Source of the DNA: Nostoc sp. C052
GTDB lineage: Bacteria > Cyanobacteriota > Cyanobacteriia > Cyanobacteriales > Nostocaceae
Length of the DNA stretch: 64,000 nt
Reading direction: 5' to 3'
Assembly: GCF_013393905.1 (NCBI RefSeq)
Contig: NZ_CP040272.1
Location: 1,736,001-1,800,000 of the forward strand
Part shown: one piece after another, positions 18,415 to 28,197 of the stretch
How the letters are laid out: each line of letters starts with the position of its first letter
Position numbering within the stretch: the stretch's first letter is position 1
Notes under the pieces: model-generated
Told to the model about the DNA's origin: nothing
Database searches by the model: none
The model's input: the letters and a program-made list of their open reading frames with translations, nothing else
Made by a program: the position numbers and the translations under genes

Positions 18415-18912
18415 ATCTGGAACGATATGCAAGCTATGTTGAGGCGATCGCACTACCTATCCCTTTACACTAAATATAGTAATAGCAATCGCATTCCCAA
18501 TTCTGGCACGTTTGTAATGTGCGCGCGATTAACTATTATTTGTATTGGACGACCAACTTTTGAAGTTAACTCCGAGATGATATCAGAGAATGTCTTCAGC
18601 TAGTTCATGATACTCGTATGCCACTGGAATTTTAAGAAAGTATTTGCTTGGCACAAATCATTGCACTTTTTTGATAGAAGGTGAACCAAAAGTTGTCAAT
18701 CACTTTCGGGAACTAAGTAAGGTTACACTGGCCACCAGTACCGCAAGGCGGAATTCAAAATTCAAAATGAATGCAGCGTAAGCGTTTCATCGATTTTGAA
18801 TGGGTGGTTTATTTACGCCGTGTTGTACTAGTCCTATTGTTGCAGGTGAACTCAGATTCAGTTTTAGCTTATAAGGTGTAAAATTGGCATTGTCCGCCTT
18901 ACTTATAAAACT
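18415..18912. other. 498-bp intergenic region
   Basis: No intact gene is visible. A 25-bp stretch at 18806-18830 is identical to 63611-63635, which directly abuts a MITE. A tandem AATTCAAA-type repeat lies around 18751-18770. Short broken frames near 18500-18700 may be gene remains but I cannot name them. Confidence 0.4.
18806..18830. repeat. 25-bp repeat shared with 63611-63635
   Basis: The match includes TTTATTTACGCCGTGTTGTA. At the second copy the match stops within a base or two of the MITE boundary. Confidence 0.65.
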
Positions 18913-19578
18913 GTGAGGTTTTTCGTGCTGACACTTCATCACGCGTCCATTTCTCCCAACTCGCGTCGCGTCTGGATTACTCTACTGGAAAAAGGACTTG
19001 AATTTGAATTGGTAGAGATAAAGCTGGATGGAGATCAGTTTAAACCGGAGTTTTTGACAATTAACCCTTTCCATCATATTCCAGTGTTGGTGGATGATGG
19101 CTTTAATGTAGTGGAATCCTTAGCAATTTTGGACTATTTAGAGATAAGATATCCAACACCTGCGATGTTGCCTAAAGATGCCAAGGATTTAGCGATCGCA
19201 CGTATGGTACAACTAGTAACTGTGAATGAGCTTTTGCCCGCAACCAGCACATTTTTACCTCAGTATCTAGGCTTGCCTGGAGGAGATCCAGAAAAAATCG
19301 AGAAGGCACTGCATAAAATTGCCACAGTGCTGAAGTTTTTTGAAAATTTATTAGACGATCGCCCTTACTTTGCTAGTCACAACCTCACTCTTGCTGAAAT
19401 TGTGGCTGGAACTGTAGTAAATGTGCTGCCAAGTGTAGGCATTTCCTTAAGTGAATATCCAAAATTAAATGCTTGGTGCGATCGCTTAGTGGCACGTCCA
19501 TCGTGGCAAGCTACCGAGGCTACACCGGAGGCAATAGAAGCGTTTAAGTCCATTTTGGTAGCGAGAATGGCGCAGTAA
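18913..19578 (+). CDS. glutathione S-transferase family protein
   Basis: This 221-aa protein starts at a GTG. The thioredoxin-like N-terminal half carries HHASISPNSRRVWITLLEKG and the cis-proline segment NPFHHIPVLVDDGFNVVES, where Glu-Ser binds the glutathione gamma-glutamyl group. The C-terminal helical half ends with CDRLVARPSWQATEATPEA. Such enzymes conjugate glutathione to electrophiles or reduce disulfides and peroxides in the cytosol. A serine near residue 13 or 16 is the candidate catalytic residue. It converges on dnaJ, with a large hairpin between. Confidence 0.88.
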   Translation: MRFFVLTLHHASISPNSRRVWITLLEKGLEFELVEIKLDGDQFKPEFLTINPFHHIPVLVDDGFNVVESLAILDYLEIRYPTPAMLPKDAKDLAIARMVQLVTVNELLPATSTFLPQYLGLPGGDPEKIEKALHKIATVLKFFENLLDDRPYFASHNLTLAEIVAGTVVNVLPSVGISLSEYPKLNAWCDRLVARPSWQATEATPEAIEAFKSILVARMAQ

Positions 19579-19596
19579 ATTCATACCTAATGAATT

Positions 19597-19644
19597 TAGA
19601 GACGCGAAGTTGCACATTTATGCAGCTACGCTTACGCGTCTCTA
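19597..19644. terminator. hairpin between convergent GST and dnaJ genes
   Basis: A 10-bp outer stem (TAGAGACGCG/CGCGTCTCTA) encloses a 6-bp inner stem. Related GAGACGC sequences recur at 2004-2038, 58093-58127 and 58906-58936, so this may be a repeat element that also ends both transcripts. Confidence 0.5.
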
Positions 19645-19657
19645 CAATCCAAAATAT

Positions 19658-20653
19658 TCACAGCCTGACTTGATTCAAATGACTACGGGGATTATAAGTA
19701 CGTATAGCCCGGATTTTTTCATAATATTCCCGCTCTTGTGGGTTGAGTTCTTTTGGTGGCACGATCGCCACTTTCACCAACTGATCGCCGCGTCCACCCT
19801 TAGCTAGAGGCCAACCTTTGCCACGCAAACGCAGAGATTGACCAGAACGTACTCCTGCTGGTAGCTTAACATTAACTGAACCATCGGGAGTGGGTACATC
19901 AATAGACGCTCCCAGAGTAGCTTCATCTGGTGTGATTGCCACTTCGCAAACCAAGTTATCGCCTTCCATTTGGAAAAACGAGTGCGGCTGAAGTTCGACT
20001 TTTAAGTATAAATCCCCGCGTTGCTTAGTCATGGGGTTAATTTGACCTTTCCCTCGCACGCGCAAGCGAGTACCAGTTTTAGCCCCAGATGGGATGCGGA
20101 CATCTATTGTTTCGTTACCCAGACTAAAGCGTTTTTGCACACCATTAAATGCTTCAGCAAGAGTTAGAGCGATCGCAGCTTCACTATCTTGGCTAGTACC
20201 CGCACCTGCATCTTGAAACCCAAAATCGTTAAAACCGCCAAAACCACTTGGCGCGCCTGTAGGAGGGCGGTAAGAGTAACTTTGTTGCCCACCGCGAGGT
20301 GCAGCACCACCAAAACGTCCTAGCAACTCATTGATGAACTCATCAAAATTTCCGTATTGACTGAAGTCAAAGTTACCCATATCGGCACCAACACCGCCAG
20401 ATGGGAAACCTTCACCAGCTTGTTTCCAATATTGACCGAATTGGTCGTATTTTTTGCGTTTATCTGGGTCTGACACAACCTCGTAGGCTTCACTAACTTC
20501 TTTGAAGCGTGCCTCTGCCTGTTTGTTGTTTGGGTTGACATCAGGATGATATTTGCGGGCTAATTTACGAAAGGCTTGTTTAATTTCCTCTGGACTAGCA
20601 GTCTTACTGACTCCCAAAATAGCGTAATAGTCCTTGAAGTCGGTTGCAGCCAT
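19658..20653 (-). CDS. DnaJ-type co-chaperone, CbpA-like (class II)
   Basis: In this 331-aa protein the J domain (about 5-70) has the HPD triplet at 36-38, which stimulates DnaK ATPase. A Gly/Phe-rich linker (about 90-160) follows, then two beta-sandwich substrate-binding domains with RVRGKGQINP and LRLRGKGWP. The cysteine-rich zinc finger of class I DnaJ is absent, making this a CbpA/DjlB-type class II Hsp40. Cyanobacteria carry several dnaJ paralogues. It lies downstream of the small kinase gene on the same strand (114 bp gap). Confidence 0.92.
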   Translation of the reverse strand: MAATDFKDYYAILGVSKTASPEEIKQAFRKLARKYHPDVNPNNKQAEARFKEVSEAYEVVSDPDKRKKYDQFGQYWKQAGEGFPSGGVGADMGNFDFSQYGNFDEFINELLGRFGGAAPRGGQQSYSYRPPTGAPSGFGGFNDFGFQDAGAGTSQDSEAAIALTLAEAFNGVQKRFSLGNETIDVRIPSGAKTGTRLRVRGKGQINPMTKQRGDLYLKVELQPHSFFQMEGDNLVCEVAITPDEATLGASIDVPTPDGSVNVKLPAGVRSGQSLRLRGKGWPLAKGGRGDQLVKVAIVPPKELNPQEREYYEKIRAIRTYNPRSHLNQVRL

Positions 20654-20767
20654 CTACTAGCCTCCTATAGAAATTCCCATTATGTTTTTTTTTAAGATGT
20701 TTAATTTGCCTGGTTATAGTGCCAAGCAAAAATAATCTGATTTTAAGTTAACAAAAAATATATAAAA

Positions 20768-21337
20768 TCAAGTGTGGTTCTCGCTCACCAAGCGATCGCA
20801 ATTTCCGTACTCCGATTTTTCTGATCGGCGGATCAGGTTGTCTAGTCCTTCTTCCAGCCTTGGGGGAGCATCCCGGAGTTGACGGTGCATCCGCAAAATA
20901 ACTTCTTCAGGAACCTGGCGCGATCGCCTTTTATTCCGTGCCAAACACAGCCAAACTGGTGTATCTACCCAAATTCCCGTAATGTGGGTAAAGCCCAAGT
21001 CACGAGCTAAGGCAATAACTTCACGGCGATGTTGGCGCTGGGCATTAGTGGCATCGAAAATAGCTCTATTTTCGGTGGAAAGAGCTTGCTGAAATTGCCG
21101 CTGAATTTCGCCCCAAATCAGCAGCCATGACCCCTGAATGGCTTGGGAACCGAACAATTGCCCCCGAATGGCATCTGTAGAAATCACGGGCATCTGGGGG
21201 CATTCTGCCAGTAATTGTTTTGCCAAAGTTGACTTACCGCTACCTGGAAGACCAATCAACAAAAAAAGTGAGGAGTGAGAAGTTAAGAGTGAGGAGTTAG
21301 AAGTTAAAAGTGAAGAGTGATTGGAAGTTTTATTCAT
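20768..21337 (-). CDS. P-loop kinase-like ATPase with repeat-encoded N-terminus
   Basis: This 189-aa protein has Walker A GLPGSGKST near residues 33-41, AIFDATNAQRQHRREV in the middle, and a LID-like arginine-rich region (ARNKRRSRQVPEEVI). This resembles the polynucleotide-kinase/zeta-toxin-like AAA_33 family, and the substrate is unknown. The first ~27 residues (SSLLTSNSSLLTSHSSL) are encoded by the heptanucleotide-type repeat at 21268-21372, so the N-terminus is unlikely to be functional protein sequence. It starts 33 bp after glgC on the same strand and is probably co-transcribed. Confidence 0.75.
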   Translation of the reverse strand: MNKTSNHSSLLTSNSSLLTSHSSLFLLIGLPGSGKSTLAKQLLAECPQMPVISTDAIRGQLFGSQAIQGSWLLIWGEIQRQFQQALSTENRAIFDATNAQRQHRREVIALARDLGFTHITGIWVDTPVWLCLARNKRRSRQVPEEVILRMHRQLRDAPPRLEEGLDNLIRRSEKSEYGNCDRLVSENHT

Positions 21338-21372
21338 AACTCATAACTCCTAACTCATAACTCCTAACTCTT
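21268..21372. repeat. STRR-type tandem heptamers (AACTCCT and variants)
   Basis: Imperfect tandem repeats of TAACTCC, TCACTCC and related heptamers cover the glgC-kinase gap and the first codons of the kinase gene. The same type occurs at 54557-54572 and 62149-62187. Confidence 0.8.
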
Positions 21373-22660
21373 AAATGATTGTTCCATCAGGAATTACAGC
21401 ATTTTTCAACACGACAACGATGCCACTGCGGATGTAGAAACCTTGATTTTCCCGTTCAGCTTCTTGCACGTTATCTTTATTGATAATCTTGACATCATGA
21501 CCAATGCTGGCGTTTTTATCGATGATGGCACCGCGAATAATCGAGTCAGTACCAATACCTACAGGAATGTTACCTTTTTCTACATTGCATAGGCGTTCCA
21601 CAGAAGGTTGGTAAAAATCTGCACCCATGAGCAAAGATTCTTCGATGATACAGCCAGATTCAATCCGCGATCGCACTCCTAAGACTGAATGTTGAATGCG
21701 GCAATTTTTCAAAATACAACCTTCGCCGATAATTGATTCTGTGATGTGGCAATCTAAAAGTTTAGTTGGAGGTAAGTAACGAGCGCGGGTATAAATTGGT
21801 GCTTTTTCATCGTAGAAACTAAAAGGTGGCTGGGGCTGCTGAGTCAGAGCTAAATTGGCATGATAAAATGCCTCAATTGTTCCAATATCTTCCCAGTAGT
21901 CATCAAAAAGGTAAGCTTGAACGTTGTAATCTTTAGAGGCATCAGGAATAATTTCTTTACCGAAATCAGTCCTTTCTATACCTTCTCTTAATAACTTGAA
22001 CAAAACCTCTTTTTTAAAGACATAAATCCCCATTGAGGCGATGTAAGGCTGTTGCTGGGCTTGTTCTTTTGATAATCCCAGTACGCTTGTATCAACACGC
22101 ATTTGGATTAACGCTTCGCCTTTGGGTTTTTCGCTAAAATCGATTACTCTACCAGAATTGTCAATTTTCATCAAGCCAAAATCTGAAGCACGGCGCTCAT
22201 CGATGGGGATGACTGAGAGAGTAATATCAGCCCCCGTGTCCCGATGGCGTTGAATAAACTGGCGATAATCCATGCGGTAGAGGTGATCGCCTGAGAGAAT
22301 TAGATATTCTTCTACATCCCATTCTTCCATTAACCATAGATACTGACGTACAGCATCGGCTGTACCTTGGAACCAGTTAGGGTTTTCTGGTGTTTGTTGT
22401 GCCGCTAACACTTCTACAAAGCCTTCATTGAAGCCAGTAAAGTTGTAGGTACGGGCGATATGACGATTCAGGGAAGCCGAGTTGAATTGTGTCAGGACGT
22501 AGATTTTGAATATTTCGGAATTTATGCAGTTACTAACAGGGATATCGATTAGGCGGTACTTCCCCGCTACTGGTACTGCTGGTTTAGCACGGAGTTTGGT
22601 TAGGGGGTAAAGTCGAGTACCCGCGCCACCACCAAGAATGATTGATAAAACTTTTTTCAC
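21371..22660 (-). CDS. glgC: glucose-1-phosphate adenylyltransferase
   Basis: This 429-aa enzyme makes ADP-glucose from glucose-1-phosphate and ATP, the committed step of glycogen synthesis. The N-terminal pyrophosphorylase signature GGGAGTRLYPLTKLRAKPAV is present, followed by NWFQGTADAVRQY, SGDHLYRMDY, and SEKPKGEALI with the substrate-binding lysine. The C-terminal part is a left-handed beta-helix with conserved lysines, the 3-phosphoglycerate activator region in cyanobacterial enzymes. Length and ending (VIPDGTII) match cyanobacterial GlgC. A small kinase gene follows 33 bp downstream. Confidence 0.97.
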   Translation of the reverse strand: MKKVLSIILGGGAGTRLYPLTKLRAKPAVPVAGKYRLIDIPVSNCINSEIFKIYVLTQFNSASLNRHIARTYNFTGFNEGFVEVLAAQQTPENPNWFQGTADAVRQYLWLMEEWDVEEYLILSGDHLYRMDYRQFIQRHRDTGADITLSVIPIDERRASDFGLMKIDNSGRVIDFSEKPKGEALIQMRVDTSVLGLSKEQAQQQPYIASMGIYVFKKEVLFKLLREGIERTDFGKEIIPDASKDYNVQAYLFDDYWEDIGTIEAFYHANLALTQQPQPPFSFYDEKAPIYTRARYLPPTKLLDCHITESIIGEGCILKNCRIQHSVLGVRSRIESGCIIEESLLMGADFYQPSVERLCNVEKGNIPVGIGTDSIIRGAIIDKNASIGHDVKIINKDNVQEAERENQGFYIRSGIVVVLKNAVIPDGTII

Positions 22661-23063
22661 AAAATTTCTCCCGACTGCCTTTCAACTCTCATCTTCAGTT
22701 TAGGACTGTCTGCCACCACAAGTAAGGGGGATCATCTGATTCTTTGGGATGAATTTTACAGAATGCTGGTAGTATATGGATGGTGCGGCTGTTCAGTAGA
22801 AATATAGAACATTTGTATTAATTGAGTTAAAAGTGTAGGACGTTTCTACGAGACAACCCTCGCGTGGAATTTTATGTCTGTGAAAGACAGCTTGCAAGGG
22901 GAAGAGGTAAGTAGTCCATAACAAACCTTGTTAGAAAAATAAATCTAAAAAAGTTATAAGTGTAATCCGTAAAACATTATTTTTATAGTGTATTCACTTA
23001 CAGTCATCTAAAAGTCACCTATTAAGGTAACTTTCTAATATTTTAAAAAAGGATAACAGACAA
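22661..23063. other. 403-bp divergent promoter region (glgC / C1 peptidase)
   Basis: No gene is visible. It must carry promoters for both flanking genes. AAGGA about 12 bases before 23064 is the probable ribosome site of the peptidase. I see no named riboswitch or operator. Confidence 0.4.
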
Positions 23064-24119
23064 ATGCCGAACTTTAGAATGGGTTGGTTGCCAGATCGTC
23101 CAGATTTTAGGGACTATTACATAAAGAACATCATTGATGACTTGCAAATTAAACCTATTACTACAGCCACTCTAAAAAGAGAGAACGGGAAACAAGATAA
23201 TGATATAGAATCTCTATTGAAATCGGTTGATTTGCGGCAATGGTGTTCTCCAATTGAAGATCAAGGAAAACTGGATTCATGTACTGCACAGGCTGGCGTT
23301 GCCTTAGTAGAATATTTTGAAAGGAAGGTAATGGGCGAATACATAGATGCCTCAAGCCTCTTTCTCTACAAAGCTACACGCAAATTGATGCACCTAACTG
23401 GAGACACCGGAGCATCGATACGCTTCACAATGAAAGCAATGGCACTTTTTGGCATACCTCCAGAAGAATATTGGCCTTATGAAATTGAGAATTTTGACGC
23501 AGAACCATCGGCTTTTTGCTATGCCTATGCCCAAAATTATCAATCACTTCAATATTTTAGGCTCGACTTACCTCAATTTTCTAAAGAGGAAGTTTTAGTT
23601 CAAATCAAAGCTTTTTTAGATGCTGGCTTTCCTGCAATGTTTGGGTTTACAGCCTATAACTCTATTCATCATCAGAACACTAGCAAAACTGGCGAAATTC
23701 CTTATCCAACTCAGGGTGAAAAGGTAGTAGGTGGTCATGCAGTTGTTGCTGTTGGTTACGATGATAATAAGTCAATAGATAATCCTAACTATAAGTCAAG
23801 TATCAATTGCCCTCAATCTCACCCAAAAAAAGGAGCTTTCTTAATCAGAAACTGCTGGGGAGAACATTGGGGACAAGAAGGTTATGGCTGGCTACCCTAT
23901 GAGTATCTTTTAAACGGATTAGCTACTGATTGGTGGTCATTACTGAAGAATGAGTGGGTTGAAGAAGGGCAGTTTAGTTCTCTAGCTAGAGATGGTATTC
24001 TCCTAAATGGAAGTTCTAAAACAAAGAATCAAAAAGAATCAAATGTTCCAGTAAATTCGCAAGAAGATACTATAGATGACGATCCTGCCATTCCTAAATT
24101 GGTATCAGCAGGGAATTAA
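23064..24119 (+). CDS. papain-like (C1 family) cysteine peptidase, cytoplasmic
   Basis: In this 351-aa protein the catalytic set is visible: Gln67 in EDQGKLDSC, nucleophile Cys73, His225 in GGHAVVAVGY, and Asn263 in RNCWGEHWG. The opening WLPDRPDFRDYY is common in bacterial C1A peptidases. There is no signal peptide, and no long inhibitory prodomain beyond about 55 residues, so it probably works inside the cell. A polar tail follows the catalytic domain. It is next to, and convergent with, the caspase-STAND gene, the first member of a cluster of five proteolysis-related genes. The target is unknown. Confidence 0.88.
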   Translation: MPNFRMGWLPDRPDFRDYYIKNIIDDLQIKPITTATLKRENGKQDNDIESLLKSVDLRQWCSPIEDQGKLDSCTAQAGVALVEYFERKVMGEYIDASSLFLYKATRKLMHLTGDTGASIRFTMKAMALFGIPPEEYWPYEIENFDAEPSAFCYAYAQNYQSLQYFRLDLPQFSKEEVLVQIKAFLDAGFPAMFGFTAYNSIHHQNTSKTGEIPYPTQGEKVVGGHAVVAVGYDDNKSIDNPNYKSSINCPQSHPKKGAFLIRNCWGEHWGQEGYGWLPYEYLLNGLATDWWSLLKNEWVEEGQFSSLARDGILLNGSSKTKNQKESNVPVNSQEDTIDDDPAIPKLVSAGN

Positions 24120-24183
24120 ACGAAGAAAAAAGTATCAAGTTTGGTACAAAAACAGCATTCTAAATAGTTGATTTGTTTCGTTT

Positions 24184-27100
24184 TTATTTAAAATAGCATA
24201 TATCAGATTTCTTATTCAAAAAATCTGGTATATTTTTATGGGTTTGCAAATATTCTTCCAGAAATTTACAGCTATAATTTAACAAGTTTTCCACTTCGGG
24301 AGTAATATCTGTTTTATCACTGCTTTGCCACTTCCAGAGTCTTACGGTTTCATCATTACTGGAAGAGGCAATTATATTGCCATTACGACTAAACTCTAGC
24401 CGATTAACTTTGGCAGTATGTCCTTTGAGAGTTGCTATTAAAGCACTTTCTCCATTAATAACTTTATCTACATCCCACACCTTCACAGTTTCATCATTAC
24501 TGCTAGAAGCAAGCATTTTACCATCAGGACTAAAATCTAAGCCGTATATTATACTTTGGTGAGCTTTGATTGTTGCTATCGGTTTTTTTTGTTGATTTTT
24601 AGTATTCCAAATATATATATTACCATCATTACCAGCAGAAGCCAGTAGGTTTTTTCTTTGTAAACTATATCTAACTATGTACAAACTTTCTGGACCATGT
24701 GTACCAATGTTTTCTGGAGGAGTATCCTTTTTTCGCCAATCCCAAATTCGGACACTACCATCATCATCGACGTAGGCGAGTTTTGAACTGTCGTTAGGGT
24801 CAATGTCTAGACTATTAACTCGATGTGTTGTATTTATATTAGTGTATCCCTCTCTTTCAAGTATTGTTTTGGTATCCAAAGTCTTAATGGGTTGAGGTAG
24901 ATTGTCTTGAGTATCAGTATGCCAAACTTTTATAATTCCATCCCGATCGCCAGAAGCAATAATTTTATCATCTCGACTAAAGCTAACATCATAAACAGTA
25001 TTATTATGACCTCTAAAAGTTTTTATCAGTTTATTGTTTTTCACATTTATATTCCAAATTTTGAACGTTTTATCTTGACTTGTAGAGGCTAGAAATTTTC
25101 CATTATGGCTAAATCTTACACTCCAAACTCCACTTGCATGTCCTGACAGATCATATAAAAACTTGCCATTCTTATCCCAAATCTTGATTTGGTTGTTGAC
25201 ACTAGAAGAGGCTATTGTACCGTCAGGACTAAAACTTACACCCCAAACTTTAGCTTTATGACCTTCTAATCGATTATGCTCTTTCACTGAATCAATTACT
25301 ACTTTTAGTTGATTCAGTGATTGAGAATTATCTCCACCTAAATGCTGTAACTCCTTGAGCGCTTGGACACTTGAGATCATTGCCTCAAGCTGATTCCCTG
25401 TAGCTAAAAGTCGCTCAGATTTTTCAACTAATGCTCCAGAAGCGATCGCATCTGCTTGTTTTTTTTCTAATGTCCTTTGTTGTAGCAGTAATCCCAATCC
25501 CAGAGATAAGACTATAAGTGTTGCAGAAGCGATCGCAAATCTAGTTCTCTGTGATTCAGCTTTGGCTTTAGCTTCTGCTTCATACTGGAGGCTTTGTGCT
25601 TGCTCTATTTGTGCTTGAATGTCTTTGTCGCGTCTCTCCAAACTCTTGTGTAAAAACTCTTCTTCTAGTGGGGTAAGTCTTGGCTGAGTCCTATTCACCC
25701 ACTCAGAAATTACAGCCAAATTTGCACCTGTCAACAGTGCATTATCTGATTTATTAAACCTTTGTTGCCATTTCTGAAAATCTTCCTCTAAAGAGCGACT
25801 GAGACGAATATTCTCAAGATTTTCAGTAATCCAATCACTGAGTAATTTCCACTCAGATAAAAGCGCTTCATGAGCAACTTCTATTGTCTTTTCATCGGTG
25901 ATAATTAAGCGATGTTGGGAATCAGCTAATAATCTTATGACCCGTTGCAATTGTTGTGGAGAATCTGAAATTGCTTCTAATCTATCCCAGGTAGCACGCC
26001 GCCGCGTCACTTCCCCAGCTTCACCTAATTGCACCAATTCCATAAACAAGCGACGCGCAAAGGCTTGATCTTCTATAGTTGTTAAACTTTCATACAAAAT
26101 TGTCGCTCGTTTGTCTAAAGCTCCTTTAACTCCGCCAATTTCCTCATAACCTTTACGAGTCAAAAGTGGTTCTGGTGATTCAGGTTCTTCAATGCAAACT
26201 CGCCACAACTCTTTGAGCGCGTATTGTAGTATAGGTAATGCACCTGGACGGTTGACTACATCAGTGGAAATTTGCGACACTAAACCACGCTCAAAAGTGA
26301 CACCATGTAATTTTGCTGGTTTTTCTATTGCTTCTTCTAACTCAGTAAAAGACATTGGTGTGACGATAAACGATGTGGGAGGAATGCTATTGATGAGAGT
26401 AATAATTTCTAAATAATCAGCACAACGATTTAAGAAATCACCGCGAATTGTCAGAATTATCCGGGTTTCTCCCTCACCCTTTTTGACTTCCTGTGCTACT
26501 AAGTGGATAAAAGCTTTGCGTTCCTCATCGTCTTGACAAAGGGTAAATATTTCTTCAAATTGATCGATAAATAATAGATACGGTTTATTTTGCTGCTGTT
26601 GTCGAGTCAAAATATCAACAAGTTTACCTAAAGGGTGTTCTCCTGGTGTAAAAGATACGATTTTCCATTGACTGCTTCCAGGGAGGCGCTCGCCTTGCAG
26701 TTGTGGTAACAAACCCGCTTTTACTAAAGAAGATTTACCACTACCTGAATAACCAATTACAGCCAAAAATCGACTCTCTGCTAACCGCGAAATTAGTGTG
26801 CGAACTGCTGCATCTCGTCCACAAAAATATTCTGCTTGCTCTGATTCAAAAGCGGAAAGCCCCTGATAAGGATTTTCCTGATTGAAAGCAACTTTTTCTG
26901 TTGTGGGAACATCTGATTGGCTATAAGTTACTAAATTAATGGAACGTCCCCAACCCATACGAATCGGCTCCTGTATGGAACCTTTCAATTCGTTGCTGAT
27001 ATAATCAAACAAGCGATCGCCACTAATCAACCTATTGCTGCCTGCATTTTCTGCCGCCAATCCTCTAATAACTGCACCTGTAAAAATACTATATTCTTCA

Positions 27101-27654
27101 CTCTTCATTGCTGCGGCACGTTCAAAACCACGAGAAGCTGTAATTAAGTAATAATCCTTTTGCGAACTGAAAGCGTTAAGAGTGTTTTGTATTAATTGTC
27201 TTTCTATGAAATAGCCGCTATGACAGCAATCGAGTAGCACTACCAAACTACTCAATTGAGAATCTCTGATTAATTTATTCAGGCTGTCGAGAGAAATACC
27301 AGATTCTTGGGCGACAATTTGGTTTCCTTCAACTTTAACCTTACAATCGTAAGTTGCTAAAAACCCTTCTTGTTGTCGTAAATTATCAGAAGTGATGAAA
27401 CCGTGTCCGCTAAAATAAATAACCGCTTCATTATTAGCTGCTTGCTCTAGCAAAAATGTTCTGAGTTTTTCACCCATTTCAGCCCCAGTAACTTTTGTGT
27501 TCCGGCCTTGTGTTAGTCTTTGCACAGACTGGAAATCACCATATTGCTCTAAGAGTTGCGCGATCGCTTCAGCATCATTTGTAGTCTTCGACAAACGTGG
27601 TAATGATGGGCTGATATACTCGGCGATGCCAATAACAAGCGCGTATCGTGCCAT
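24184..27654 (-). CDS. caspase-like peptidase - STAND NTPase - WD40 protein
   Basis: In this 1156-aa protein residues 1-240 form a caspase-like (C14) domain with His84 in YFSGHG and Cys144 in LLDCCHSG. A STAND NTPase follows: lead-in NPYQGLSAFESEQAEYFCGR, Walker A GYSGSGKSS at 301-309 and Walker B LLFIDQFEE near 360-368. One membrane helix spans about 706-725. Seven WD40 repeats (about 796-1115) make one propeller. Such proteins are signalling ATPases whose WD40 sensor would release a caspase; in cyanobacteria and other multicellular bacteria they are linked to cell death or phage defence. The neighbouring Trypco1 and peptidase genes fit that context. Domain calls are firm; function is inferred. 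Confidence 0.9.
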   Translation of the reverse strand: MARYALVIGIAEYISPSLPRLSKTTNDAEAIAQLLEQYGDFQSVQRLTQGRNTKVTGAEMGEKLRTFLLEQAANNEAVIYFSGHGFITSDNLRQQEGFLATYDCKVKVEGNQIVAQESGISLDSLNKLIRDSQLSSLVVLLDCCHSGYFIERQLIQNTLNAFSSQKDYYLITASRGFERAAAMKSEEYSIFTGAVIRGLAAENAGSNRLISGDRLFDYISNELKGSIQEPIRMGWGRSINLVTYSQSDVPTTEKVAFNQENPYQGLSAFESEQAEYFCGRDAAVRTLISRLAESRFLAVIGYSGSGKSSLVKAGLLPQLQGERLPGSSQWKIVSFTPGEHPLGKLVDILTRQQQQNKPYLLFIDQFEEIFTLCQDDEERKAFIHLVAQEVKKGEGETRIILTIRGDFLNRCADYLEIITLINSIPPTSFIVTPMSFTELEEAIEKPAKLHGVTFERGLVSQISTDVVNRPGALPILQYALKELWRVCIEEPESPEPLLTRKGYEEIGGVKGALDKRATILYESLTTIEDQAFARRLFMELVQLGEAGEVTRRRATWDRLEAISDSPQQLQRVIRLLADSQHRLIITDEKTIEVAHEALLSEWKLLSDWITENLENIRLSRSLEEDFQKWQQRFNKSDNALLTGANLAVISEWVNRTQPRLTPLEEEFLHKSLERRDKDIQAQIEQAQSLQYEAEAKAKAESQRTRFAIASATLIVLSLGLGLLLQQRTLEKKQADAIASGALVEKSERLLATGNQLEAMISSVQALKELQHLGGDNSQSLNQLKVVIDSVKEHNRLEGHKAKVWGVSFSPDGTIASSSVNNQIKIWDKNGKFLYDLSGHASGVWSVRFSHNGKFLASTSQDKTFKIWNINVKNNKLIKTFRGHNNTVYDVSFSRDDKIIASGDRDGIIKVWHTDTQDNLPQPIKTLDTKTILEREGYTNINTTHRVNSLDIDPNDSSKLAYVDDDGSVRIWDWRKKDTPPENIGTHGPESLYIVRYSLQRKNLLASAGNDGNIYIWNTKNQQKKPIATIKAHQSIIYGLDFSPDGKMLASSSNDETVKVWDVDKVINGESALIATLKGHTAKVNRLEFSRNGNIIASSSNDETVRLWKWQSSDKTDITPEVENLLNYSCKFLEEYLQTHKNIPDFLNKKSDICYFK

Positions 27655-27801
27655 TTAACACACCTTGGGTTGGTAAATGCGGGATAATCTTGACAGACAC
27701 AATCAATGGCTGTGTTATTAGAAACAATACCATCTGTTATTTTTCTGCAAGCAAGCTGAAATTTATTCAGATACGTTACAAAACTTTAATCGAGGTAGCT
27801 T

Positions 27802-28173
27802 ATGTCAGAAGTGCAGCAACTCTTTTTCCAAGCAGACGGGGAGATTGAGCAGATTGAGATTAACGTCACAGCTACCGAAATAACTCAGGAAATTGAGAAG
27901 GACGATGATGGCATAGAATACATGGATGTGCGAACAGATGCGATCGCTCGGATGCAACAAGCTCGGCAAATGATTCGCTCTTATACTATCTATGCTCTTA
28001 GTGCTTTTAAAGACTTCAATACTGCTGAGATTGAGGAGGTAAGTCTTAAATTTGGCATTAAGCTGGGTGGGAAGGCAGGCATTCCTTACATTACCGAAGG
28101 CTCTGCTGAAAGTAATCTGGAAATTCAAGTGAAGTGTAAGTTTCCAGAAAAACCAAAACCTGATTCACAGTAA
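27802..28173 (+). CDS. Trypco1 (trypsin-co-occurring) domain protein
   Basis: This is a 123-aa protein with GAGG six bases before the ATG. The C-terminal half, IEEVSLKFGIKLGGKAGIPY, followed by a strand ending LEIQVKCKF, matches the CU044_2847/Trypco1 fold. This small domain is found beside trypsin, caspase and STAND genes in bacterial conflict systems. It has no catalytic motif and is thought to be a recruitment or adaptor element. It is divergent from the caspase-STAND gene (147 bp apart) and converges on the propeptide-like gene (24 bp). Confidence 0.8.
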   Translation: MSEVQQLFFQADGEIEQIEINVTATEITQEIEKDDDGIEYMDVRTDAIARMQQARQMIRSYTIYALSAFKDFNTAEIEEVSLKFGIKLGGKAGIPYITEGSAESNLEIQVKCKFPEKPKPDSQ

Positions 28174-28197
28174 CAGCAAAATAATTATCTGTACCCA